Below, one piece after another: positions 1 through 6,418 of a stretch of DNA of 7,050 bases (its first letter is position 1; each line of letters begins with the position of its first letter). Where the stretch lies: NCBI GenBank assembly GCA_026417675.1, contig JAOACV010000075.1, positions 1,277-8,326 of the forward strand, written 5' to 3'. The notes below the pieces were generated by a model. The model did no database searches, had not been told where the DNA came from, and saw only the letters and a list, made by a program, of their open reading frames with translations. Both the position numbers and the translations under genes were made by a program. The DNA comes from Verrucomicrobiia bacterium (GTDB taxonomy: Bacteria > Verrucomicrobiota > Verrucomicrobiia > CAIQCK01).

Positions 1-11
1 GTTGAAACCAT
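1..11 (-). CDS. Probable start of the next downstream gene (only four codons in window)
   Basis: An ATG at 11-9 on the minus strand is preceded by GAGG (23-20) with eight bases between, a good ribosome-site spacing and better than any other in the window. The visible residues are Met-Val-Ser and part of a fourth. A DUF1501 gene commonly follows DUF1549/DUF1553 genes, so that is the first guess, but nothing in the visible residues tests it. A longer open frame from the ATG at 173 also runs off the edge, but its composition does not look coding. Confidence 0.3.
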
Positions 12-133
12 CAGGTGGCCCTCAAGACCTGCGGCGGCAATTTTTCGATGCCCCGCGCTCGCGGAGGGAGGCGACGTTTGGGTTCCGTCGGCCGTGTCTT
101 GTGTTATTCGAGGTTCTTGGCGCAGGACGGCGG

Positions 134-157
134 CTCGCAGAGGTCTTGCTCCGCGAG
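134..157 (-). other. Nine-pair stem-loop in the intergenic stretch
   Basis: On the minus strand CTCGCGGAG and CTCTGCGAG pair over nine positions (one G-U) around the six-base loop CAAGAC. There is no T-tract on either side. It may be a 3'-end structure of the large transcript or part of the leader of the next gene. The rest of 12-210 shows no convincing gene, tRNA or promoter. Confidence 0.3.
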
Positions 158-193
158 TCGCACACAACATCATGTTCTTGCTCGCCGACGCTT

Positions 194-207
194 CCCCGCG
201 TTCGGGG
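194..207 (-). other. Short stem-loop just after the stop of the large gene
   Basis: CCCCG and CGGGG form a five-pair G-C stem with a four-base loop, three bases beyond the TGA at 213-211. No T-tract follows on the minus strand, so termination by this element alone is doubtful. Confidence 0.3.
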
Positions 208-210
208 CCA

Positions 211-3200
211 TCAGTGCCGCTGTAGGAATTCGGGGGTGTTGATCAGCGCCCATGCGAGGTCAATCCACACGTCGCGCCCGGCCGCCGCGCCGGTCTTGGC
301 ATGTTCCTCGGCAGCCTTCACGTCGGCTTCGGTCGGTAGGCGCGAGAGGATGGTGAGGTAGAGCCTCTCGGCGATTTCTTTCGGGCTGCCGCCCGCGGAG
401 AGTATCGCGGCAAGCTTCGGGCCGCTCTGCAGCTTGCTTTGGATGGTGGCGGAGTTGAGCATATGCAGCCACTGAGGGGAGGCGAGTTCGTTGACGCGCT
501 CCGCTTCCATGCCCGTCGAGCGCGAGGAACGTCCGAAGAGCGTCAGGAACGGACTGGTGATGCTGCCGTCAGCCAGCGACACCGCAGACATGTCCTTGGG
601 GATATACGTGAACGGCTCCGGCACGGCACTGGTATAAAGATCCGAACTGCCGGTGATGTCATTGATGGCGTCAATCAGCACCTCGGCCTCCAGCCGCCGC
701 AACGGGTAGCTGGCAAAGTTGGCCGCCGCTTCCGGTGTCTTGGACCTCGGTATCGAAGAGAACTGGTAAGCGGTCGAGGTGAAAATCAGCCGTTTGAGGT
801 GTTTCAGGTCGTAGCCGCTGGAGACCAGTTCTTTCTCCAAGTAGGCCAGCAACTCCGGGTTGCTCGGCGGGTTGTTGTCCCGGATGTCGTCCGGCTCGTG
901 GATGATGCCGCGCCCCATCACCCACGCCCAAGTGCGATTGGCGATGGCTTTCGCGAACCACGGGTTCTCGGGTTTGATCAGCCAGTCGGCGAACACCTCG
1001 CGCGGATCGCGATTCGGCGGAACCGTCGTCTTGGTGCCGTCTGGGAAAATCGCTTCCAGCGGCCCGGGTTCGGCCAGAGGTTTTTCCAGCGCGCCCGGAA
1101 TCTGATTGGACACCGTCACGGCTTTCGCGACCGCGTCCACTCCCGGCGCGGTGCTACCCGGAATGGCGGCTGACTTGAGTGGATCCCAGAAAACGATTTC
1201 CTCTTTCCATTCGCTGGTGGGCTTGTAACCGACCTGCGAGAAAAACGCCGCCATGCCCGCGCGACGGTCCTTGGGCCAGAAATCAAGCCGCGTGCCCATG
1301 AACGCCAGACCCACAGCCGCGGCGATGCCCTCCGGCGTCCGGTCCTGGATGGCACGGTAGAAGTTCACCGGCCCGACGCGAAAATCGCTGCCGCTGGAGG
1401 TGAGCAGTTCGCGCGCGAACTTGTCGTAGGGTTTGTTGCGCGCGATCGCTTCCCATATCCAGCGGTGATAAGCCTGCGCGGCATTGGGCCACACTTTGAC
1501 GGGAAACTCCGCCTTGACCCGCAGGATGTCGCTCCATTTCATCGCCCAGTAGTCAGCGTGCGCAGTCTGGTCGAGCAACCGGTTGACGAGGGCGACGCGC
1601 TTGTTCTTGTCGGTGTCTTGGATGAACGCCTTGGCCTCTTCCGCCGTGGGCAGCTTGCCCAGCAGGTCCAGGTGGGCGCGCCGCACGAACACCGCGTCGG
1701 AACAAAGGGCTGGCTGGATGTTTAGTGCCTTCAGTTTCGCAAAGATGATCTCGTCAATCTTGTTCGACGGTTTCGGCGGTTCGGGACTCTCCATGAGACT
1801 GGCCACTTGGCGCGAGGCGATCAGACGGTAGAGAGCGGCCTTGGCCTGCTCGGAGGCGGTGCGCTTGTCGTCGGCGAGGTCCACGGCGGCTGTGTATGCC
1901 GCGCGCGTCTTGTCCGCTTCAAGCTTCAACGGGGCGGCGGCGGCCTCCGCCTCCGCGGCGGCTTTGTCGTCCGCAACGTGCGTCTGTTTGGCCAAAGCGA
2001 TCCGTCTCTTGAGGTTCGCCAAACCCTCCTCGGCCGACTTCTTCCGCGACTCTGCTCGCGCCAGGTTCTGGGCGGCGTTGTTGGCCTGAACCGCCGCTTG
2101 CTCCAGTGTTCTCTGCGCCGGGGCCAGAGCCGCCTTCGCATCGTTGGCCGCTTTGCGCTTGGCGGCGGCGTCGGCGGCGGCCTGCGCGCGCGCGGCATCC
2201 AGCTTGAGAAGTTCCTTGGCCGCCTCCAGCGCCGCCTGATTTACTTGCGTCGCAGAGGCCACTTGTTTTCTGGCGTTCGCCAGTGCGTCCTCGGCGGCCT
2301 TCTTCTTCGTTTCCGTGTCAGTCAGCTTTTGCGCGGCGGCGTTGGCCTTGGCTTGAGCCTGTTGCGCGGTTTGTTCGAGCTGGCTCAGGGCGCTCTTGGC
2401 CGCATCGGCCGCTTTGCGTTTAGTGGCGTATTCCTCGGCAGCTTGTTTCTTCTCGGCTTCGGGTTTGGCCGCATCCGCCGCGAACTGCTTGGCTTTGACG
2501 TCGGCGGCTTGGGCGGCCTGCTCCGCGGTTTGAGCCGCTGTGTTGGCCGCGATCACTTGGTTCTTGGCGTTGGCCAGCGCGTCGTCGGCCGTTTTTTTCT
2601 CCGCCTGCGCCTCCGCCAGCTTCTGCGTGGCGGCGGTGACCTGCGCCTGCGCCTGCTGCTCGGCCTGTTGTGCTTGGGCCAACGCGGCGGCAGCATCCGT
2701 CACGGCCTTGCGCTTGGCGGCGGCTTGCGCGACAGCCTGCTTTTTCTCCTCGACCACTTTCTCCGCGGCTTGGGCGGCTTGCTCGGCGGCCTGCGCGGCC
2801 GCCTCGGCGACGGCTATTTGCTTCTTGGTGCCTGCCAGGGCGGCGTCAAGCATCGCCTTCTGCGCTGCGGCGCGAGCCAGCTTCTTCGCTGCATCATCGG
2901 CCAGCTTCTGCGGTTCTTGCAGGGCCGCCTGAGCCTTGGCCAAAGCCGCCTTGGCCTCGTCGGCGGCTTTGCGCTTGGCGGCGGCGTCGGCTGCCGCTTG
3001 CTTTTTTTGATCATCGTTCCTGGCGGCGCGATCGGCCAGCAACTTGGCGTTGGCCTCGGCGGCCTGCGCGGCTTGCTCGGCGGCTTGGTGCGCGGCGGTG
3101 GCATCGGCCAACTTTTTCTTCGCGGCAGCCAGAGCGTCGTCAGCGCTTTTCTTCTTCGCCGCGGCGTCGGCCAGATTCCTGGCGGCGGTGTCGGCTTGCG

Positions 3201-5328
3201 CCTGGGCTTGTTGTTGTTTCTGTTGAGCCTGCGCCAACGCAGCTTTCGCGTCGTCAGCCGCCTTGCGCTTGGCGGCTGCGTCGGCGGCCGCTTGCTGTTT
3301 CTGCTGATCGTTTCTGGCGAACAGTGCGGCGGTCCATTTGCTTCGCGCTTCTGAAGCCTGCGCATCCTTCTCGGCTGCGTCGGCTGCGCCGCTGGCCGCC
3401 GCGACTTGCTTCTTGGCCTCGGCCAAAGCGCCTTCAGCCGCTTTCTTTTCCGCGTCGGCGGCGGCTGCCTTGTTGTGGGCGGCATCAGCGGCAGCCTGTG
3501 CCTGCTGCTGTCGCTGCTGGACTTGGGCCAAGGCAGCCCTCGCCTCGTCGGCGGCTTTGCGCTTGGCGGCCTCCTCGCGGACAATTTGGGCGAGTTCGGT
3601 GGCCGAGATGAGTTTGGCGTGCGCCGCGTTCACCGCGGCTTGGGCGGCTTGAGCAGCCTGCTCGGCGGCCTGTGAAGCGGCCGTCGCGGTGGCCACTTGG
3701 TTTTTGACGGCGGCGAGGGCATCGGCGGTTGCCTTCTTCTCTGCTTCCGCGCCCGCTCCCTTCTTCGCGGCGGCATCGGCGGCGGCTTGGGCCTGTTGCA
3801 GTTTTTGCTGGGCTTGAGCCAGAGCGGCCTTGGCCTCGTCGGCGGCTTTCCGCTTGGCGGCGGCGTCGGCTTCGGCCTGCCGCCTTTGTTCCTCGGCGCT
3901 GGCGGCGCGATCCGTCATCGTCTCGGTCGTGGAGGCTGCCACTTGGACGGCTTGCTCGGCGGCCTGGCAAGCCGTCGTGGCAGCGGCCACTTCTTTCTTG
4001 ATGTTGGCCAGCGTGTCGTTGGCAGCCTTCTTTTCCGCTTCCGCACCCGCCACTTTCTTGGCGGCGGCATCCACGGCGGCCTGAGCTTGTTGCTGCTTTT
4101 GTTGGGCTTGCGCCAACGCGGCCTTCGCATCGTCAGCCGCCTTGCGTTTGGCCACGGCTTCGCTGGCAACCTGCGCGAGTTCGGCAACCGATATGACACG
4201 CGCGTCTGCCGCGGCCGCTTGGGCCGCTTGCTCGGCGGCCTGGTGGGCTGCGGTGGTAGCGGTCACTTGGTTCTTGGCGGCGGCCAAGGCGTCGTCGGCC
4301 GGCTTCTTCTGCGCTTCGGCCTCCGCCAGCTTCTGGGCGGCGGCGGTGGCTTGAGCTTGCGCTTGCTGCTCGTGTTGCTGCGCCTGCGTAAGGGCGGCCT
4401 TGGCTGCGTCGGCGGCCTTGCGTTTGGCAGCCGCGTCGGCGGCGGCCTGCTGCTTTTCCGCCTCGGAAACCGGCTTGGCGTTGGCCTCGGCAAGCTGCGC
4501 CGCTTGCTCGGCTGCCTGGTGAGCGGCCGTCGCCGCATCCATCTGCTTCTTGGCGTTGGCCAAAGCTTCGTCCGCGGGCTTCTTCTGCGCTTCGGCCTCC
4601 GCCAGCTTCTGCGCGGCGGTGGCCAGTTGACTCTGCAGGTTCTGCTCACTTTGACGCGCGCGAGCCAGGTTGGCCTTGGCGGTATCAGCCGCTCGGCGCT
4701 TGGAGGTCGCCTCGGTCGCGGCTCTCTTGGCTTCGTCGTCAAGTTTGTTGGCCGCGTCAGCGGCGGCTTTGGCGGCGGCTTCGGCCTCCTTGGCCGCCTT
4801 TTCGGCCGCGTCGTAGGCTTGCTGCAACGGCTGCGCGGCGGCTTTGGCGTCGGCCAGGGCTTTGTCCAACGGAGGCTTGGCGTTGGTTGCGTCGGTCAGT
4901 GCGCGGATGGCCGCGATCAGATTCTCCTCGGCCTGCTTCAACTCGGTCACGCCCTCCTCGCCCGCCAGCCTTTTCGCCTCCGTGGCCTGCTGTCGCTTCG
5001 CGTCGGCGACACGTTTCGCCTCGGCGTAGGCCGCGTCAGCCTTCTGCATGGCGGTCTTCAGAGGAGGAATTGCCGCTTCGGCCTCGCGCGCCGCCTTTTC
5101 GGCCGCCTCGTAAGCGGCCCGCGCCTTATCCTCCGCGCTCGGCTCAGGTGGAGGGGGCGCGGGTTTGGAGGCGTCGGCTGCCTGCGACGCGGCAATGGAG
5201 ATGGCAAGGGCCATCACAAAGGGCAAACCGAGGGCTAGGAACCCGCCCTTGGCTCGGGAGGCCGAAACGTTCCTTACAACGTCGTGTTTCATGGGTCCGT
5301 TCTTGTCACTCGGCAGGGATGCTAACAT
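211..5328 (-). CDS. Giant secreted coiled-coil repeat protein with C-terminal DUF1549 and DUF1553 domains
   Basis: Up to 1705 residues (numbered from the ATG at 5328). Neither start has a clear ribosome site; the ATG at 5292 (residue 13) gives a more ordinary signal peptide. Order: basic n-region and hydrophobic core 30-46 with AxA-type cleavage near ASQA (47-50); Pro-rich spacer 55-63; Ala/Lys/Gln/Glu-rich helical region about 66-1178 with eleven tandem periods; Pro-rich hinge 1181-1187 (SPEPPKP); DUF1549/PSCyt2 about 1191-1384 (IDEIIFAKLK, RRAHLDLLGKLPTAEEA, FMGTR, AGMAAFFSQVGYKP); DUF1553/PSD1 about 1440-1705 (DPREVFADWLIKPENPWFAKA, NRTWAWVMGRG, NPPSNPELLAYLEKE, SSGYDLKHL, FGRSSRSTG, ending INTPEFLQRH). 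These C-terminal domains are known from planctomycete and verrucomicrobial extracytoplasmic proteins of unknown function, often beside DUF1501 genes. No CxxCH is present anywhere; the only cysteines are 454 and 1209. The rod suggests a periplasmic or surface scaffold role (inference). The domain calls are firm, the function is not. Confidence 0.94.
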   Translation of the reverse strand: MLASLPSDKNGPMKHDVVRNVSASRAKGGFLALGLPFVMALAISIAASQAADASKPAPPPPEPSAEDKARAAYEAAEKAAREAEAAIPPLKTAMQKADAAYAEAKRVADAKRQQATEAKRLAGEEGVTELKQAEENLIAAIRALTDATNAKPPLDKALADAKAAAQPLQQAYDAAEKAAKEAEAAAKAAADAANKLDDEAKRAATEATSKRRAADTAKANLARARQSEQNLQSQLATAAQKLAEAEAQKKPADEALANAKKQMDAATAAHQAAEQAAQLAEANAKPVSEAEKQQAAADAAAKRKAADAAKAALTQAQQHEQQAQAQATAAAQKLAEAEAQKKPADDALAAAKNQVTATTAAHQAAEQAAQAAAADARVISVAELAQVASEAVAKRKAADDAKAALAQAQQKQQQAQAAVDAAAKKVAGAEAEKKAANDTLANIKKEVAAATTACQAAEQAVQVAASTTETMTDRAASAEEQRRQAEADAAAKRKAADEAKAALAQAQQKLQQAQAAADAAAKKGAGAEAEKKATADALAAVKNQVATATAASQAAEQAAQAAQAAVNAAHAKLISATELAQIVREEAAKRKAADEARAALAQVQQRQQQAQAAADAAHNKAAAADAEKKAAEGALAEAKKQVAAASGAADAAEKDAQASEARSKWTAALFARNDQQKQQAAADAAAKRKAADDAKAALAQAQQKQQQAQAQADTAARNLADAAAKKKSADDALAAAKKKLADATAAHQAAEQAAQAAEANAKLLADRAARNDDQKKQAAADAAAKRKAADEAKAALAKAQAALQEPQKLADDAAKKLARAAAQKAMLDAALAGTKKQIAVAEAAAQAAEQAAQAAEKVVEEKKQAVAQAAAKRKAVTDAAAALAQAQQAEQQAQAQVTAATQKLAEAQAEKKTADDALANAKNQVIAANTAAQTAEQAAQAADVKAKQFAADAAKPEAEKKQAAEEYATKRKAADAAKSALSQLEQTAQQAQAKANAAAQKLTDTETKKKAAEDALANARKQVASATQVNQAALEAAKELLKLDAARAQAAADAAAKRKAANDAKAALAPAQRTLEQAAVQANNAAQNLARAESRKKSAEEGLANLKRRIALAKQTHVADDKAAAEAEAAAAPLKLEADKTRAAYTAAVDLADDKRTASEQAKAALYRLIASRQVASLMESPEPPKPSNKIDEIIFAKLKALNIQPALCSDAVFVRRAHLDLLGKLPTAEEAKAFIQDTDKNKRVALVNRLLDQTAHADYWAMKWSDILRVKAEFPVKVWPNAAQAYHRWIWEAIARNKPYDKFARELLTSSGSDFRVGPVNFYRAIQDRTPEGIAAAVGLAFMGTRLDFWPKDRRAGMAAFFSQVGYKPTSEWKEEIVFWDPLKSAAIPGSTAPGVDAVAKAVTVSNQIPGALEKPLAEPGPLEAIFPDGTKTTVPPNRDPREVFADWLIKPENPWFAKAIANRTWAWVMGRGIIHEPDDIRDNNPPSNPELLAYLEKELVSSGYDLKHLKRLIFTSTAYQFSSIPRSKTPEAAANFASYPLRRLEAEVLIDAINDITGSSDLYTSAVPEPFTYIPKDMSAVSLADGSITSPFLTLFGRSSRSTGMEAERVNELASPQWLHMLNSATIQSKLQSGPKLAAILSAGGSPKEIAERLYLTILSRLPTEADVKAAEEHAKTGAAAGRDVWIDLAWALINTPEFLQRH
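1867..4998 (-). repeat. Eleven tandem in-frame periods (87-99 codons) coding the coiled-coil rod
   Basis: Each period opens with a basic KRKAAD-like motif. Its first Lys falls at residues 111, 210, 302, 394, 492, 589, 687, 785, 872, 970, 1057 and 1155, giving spacings of 99, 92, 92, 98, 97, 98, 98, 87, 98, 87 and 98. A typical unit has three blocks: KRKAADDAKAALAQAQQ; AAAQKLAEAEAQKKPADDAL followed by AxAKxQV; and TAAHQAAEQAAQAAEA; then a variable linker. The copy at 111-209 is divergent (KRQQATEAKR, then KPPLDKALADAK and AYDAAEKAAKEAEAAAK), and the motif at 1155 (DKRTASEQAKAAL) opens a unit that breaks off. Codons differ between most copies, so the array is mostly not recent. The composition resembles TolA-type periplasmic helices and predicts long Ala-rich coiled coil. 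Confidence 0.9.
4301..4611 (-). repeat. Pair of identical 35-base direct repeats inside the array
   Basis: Bases 4301-4335 and 4577-4611 are identical, 276 bases (92 codons) apart. Both code the block around QKLAEAEAQKKPAD in the units starting at residues 210 and 302. Elsewhere in the array similar protein blocks use different codons, so this pair looks like the youngest duplication or the product of gene conversion. Confidence 0.75.
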
Positions 5329-5347
5329 GCTCTGAACGCTTCGCCAA
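5319..5347 (-). promoter_or_regulatory. Weak sigma-70-like promoter candidate before the large gene
   Basis: On the minus strand TTGGCG (5347-5342) and TAGCAT (5324-5319) are separated by 17 bases, with four of six matches to each consensus hexamer. Transcription would begin near 5312, downstream of the ATG at 5328 and about 20 bases before the ATG at 5292, so if real it favours the later start. Such matches arise by chance, and transcription from the upstream operon is equally possible. Confidence 0.2.
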
Positions 5348-5413
5348 CGCTGAATCTGTCCGCTGAGTAATGTGCCGCTTGGTCGGTGTCCGACGCGGTG
5401 ATGGCGTTCAAGG

Positions 5414-5440
5414 CGCCCCGGCTTACGCTCGCCAGGGGCG
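5414..5440. other. GC-rich hairpin spanning the stop codon of the aldo/keto-reductase-like gene
   Basis: Inverted repeat: left arm 5414-5422 (CGCCCCGGC), loop of 8 at 5423-5430, right arm 5431-5440 (GCC A GGGGCG), giving nine G-C pairs with one bulged base at 5434. The stop codon lies in the loop. On the plus strand it is followed by TTCCCTTTTTT (5441-5451), as in an intrinsic terminator, but no gene on that strand would use it. On the minus strand, the transcribed one, no T-tract follows, so it is not a classical terminator there. It could protect the 3' end or reduce read-through into the large gene. Confidence 0.4.
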
Positions 5441-6394
5441 TTCCCTTTTTTGAGTTTCGCGGATCACCTTGCGCGCCAGATCGCAGTTGGCGCGGATTTG
5501 GAAGTCGAGCATGCCAACGGCGATGAGGTCGGCCCCATTCTTGAAGGCATAGAGGAAGCCCTGCTGCGGCGGGATCGCCCCGGCGGCCAGCACCTTGAAG
5601 GCGATCCAAGGCTTGCTCACCGTCTTCATGAACTCAGCGGTTTCCTCCGGGTTGATGCACCACATGTTGTCATACCAGCCCTTGCCGCCGTCGAGCCAGA
5701 TGAACTCCTTGCGCAACTCCTTCGGCGTCGCGGAGGGATAGTTGTCGCTGTGGAACGTCTTGACGTAGAAATCGCAGGGGATGCCATGCTTCTCGCACGC
5801 CATCGGCACCAGCAACGAGTGGCCGCCCACGCCCACAGGCAGATCGTGCAGCTTGGCCAGCTCGACGGCGCGCGCGATGCGCCGGACCGCGCCGGCCTGC
5901 ACGAGCCTGTCGGCCGCGACGCCCCAGACATAGAGCGCGCACGCGCCGGACTCCACCTGCTTCTCGATGTGGGCACGCAGGTCGTCGTCGCTCTGGTCGG
6001 CCTTGACCTGGATGTGCGGGATGAACTGCATGTGGCCGTTGAACTCGCGGTTGTATCGCTGCACGAAGTTCGCGCCGGTCTCGAACACCGTGTTGATGCC
6101 GCATTCCTCGGCCAGCTTCAGCGTTTCCAGGATCTTCTGCTCGGTCGCATAGGCGCGAAACAGGTCGTTGACATACTTCAGGTCCCGCGAGTGCATGTAG
6201 CCGGAGATCAGGTTCCCGCCGAGGAGCACGCGGCTGATCTTCGTTTTGCCGAGCGTGGCGAGCGGCAGCGTGTCGGGCGCTGCTGCCGCCGCCAGACTCT
6301 CCGAAGCCGTGGCCGCAACGACACCAACGGTCCCCGCGGTGGCCATCGAGCGATTCAGGAATTCACGCCGTGTGATGGAGTTCAGTTCCGACAT
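5423..6394 (-). CDS. Tat-exported aldo/keto-reductase-like TIM-barrel protein
   Basis: A protein of 323 residues. Residues 7-16 (ITRREFLNRS) form a twin-arginine signal, followed by an Ala/Val/Gly-rich segment (18-30) and a small-residue cleavage region near 34-39, so folded export to the periplasm is predicted. The mature part has aldo/keto reductase features: PLATLGKTKISRVLLGGNLISG (44-65, opening strand and loop), a glycine-rich middle at PVGVGGHSL (186-194), and a C-terminal GADLIAVGMLDFQIR (287-301) resembling the end of the barrel. The usual tetrad (Asp, Tyr, Lys, His) is not recognisable: the segment that should carry Asp and Tyr reads NTVFETGANF (101-110). It may be a divergent enzyme of the AKR-like group common in Verrucomicrobiota and Planctomycetota, or a non-redox TIM barrel. 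Substrate unknown. It follows the Gfo/Idh/MocA gene by 24 bases and precedes the large DUF1549/DUF1553 gene. Length fits the family. Confidence 0.88.
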   Translation of the reverse strand: MSELNSITRREFLNRSMATAGTVGVVAATASESLAAAAAPDTLPLATLGKTKISRVLLGGNLISGYMHSRDLKYVNDLFRAYATEQKILETLKLAEECGINTVFETGANFVQRYNREFNGHMQFIPHIQVKADQSDDDLRAHIEKQVESGACALYVWGVAADRLVQAGAVRRIARAVELAKLHDLPVGVGGHSLLVPMACEKHGIPCDFYVKTFHSDNYPSATPKELRKEFIWLDGGKGWYDNMWCINPEETAEFMKTVSKPWIAFKVLAAGAIPPQQGFLYAFKNGADLIAVGMLDFQIRANCDLARKVIRETQKRERPWRA

Positions 6395-6403
6395 CAGGTG
6401 ATT

Positions 6404-6407
6404 TCCT
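6404..6407 (-). promoter_or_regulatory. Shine-Dalgarno (AGGA) deciding the start of the aldo/keto-reductase-like gene
   Basis: On the minus strand AGGA lies nine bases before the ATG at 6394-6392. The frame also extends upstream to a GTG at 6415, seven codons earlier, but that start would place the ribosome site inside the gene and push the twin-arginine motif away from the N-terminus. The ATG is therefore the better start. Confidence 0.55.
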
Positions 6408-6418
6408 GCAACCACGCT

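Noticed and set aside
1..173. Minus-strand frame open from the ATG at 173 to the window edge
   Set aside because: It reads as Arg/Ala/Pro-rich sequence without pattern, covers a stem-loop, and has no ribosome site; the ATG at 11 in another context is better supported.
439..1173. Plus-strand frame opposite the DUF1553 region
   Set aside because: Arg-rich composition with no motif, and it is fully covered by a conserved domain on the other strand.
1807..3354. Long plus-strand open frame (515 codons) opposite the repeat array
   Set aside because: It is rich in Gly, Leu and Arg and mirrors the Ala/Lys/Gln codons of the minus-strand gene; GC-rich low-complexity coding DNA leaves antisense frames open. 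No domain or ribosome site supports it.
1867..4998. Regular repeats as a possible CRISPR array
   Set aside because: Periods are about 260-300 bases, in frame, with divergent codons and no short identical repeats separated by unique spacers.
3697..5238. Second long plus-strand open frame (513 codons)
   Set aside because: Same cause: the antisense of the coiled-coil codons. The minus-strand frame has a signal peptide and recognised domains.
211..5328. Frameshift or assembly join between the rod and the DUF1549 part
   Set aside because: The frame is continuous, the last repeat motif and the Pro-rich hinge lead smoothly into DUF1549, and no stop or phase change is seen. Collapsed or expanded repeat number by assembly cannot be excluded.
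5322..5609. Minus-strand frame overlapping the end of the aldo/keto-reductase-like gene and the gap
   Set aside because: It overlaps a recognised conserved C-terminus in another frame and has no recognisable content of its own.
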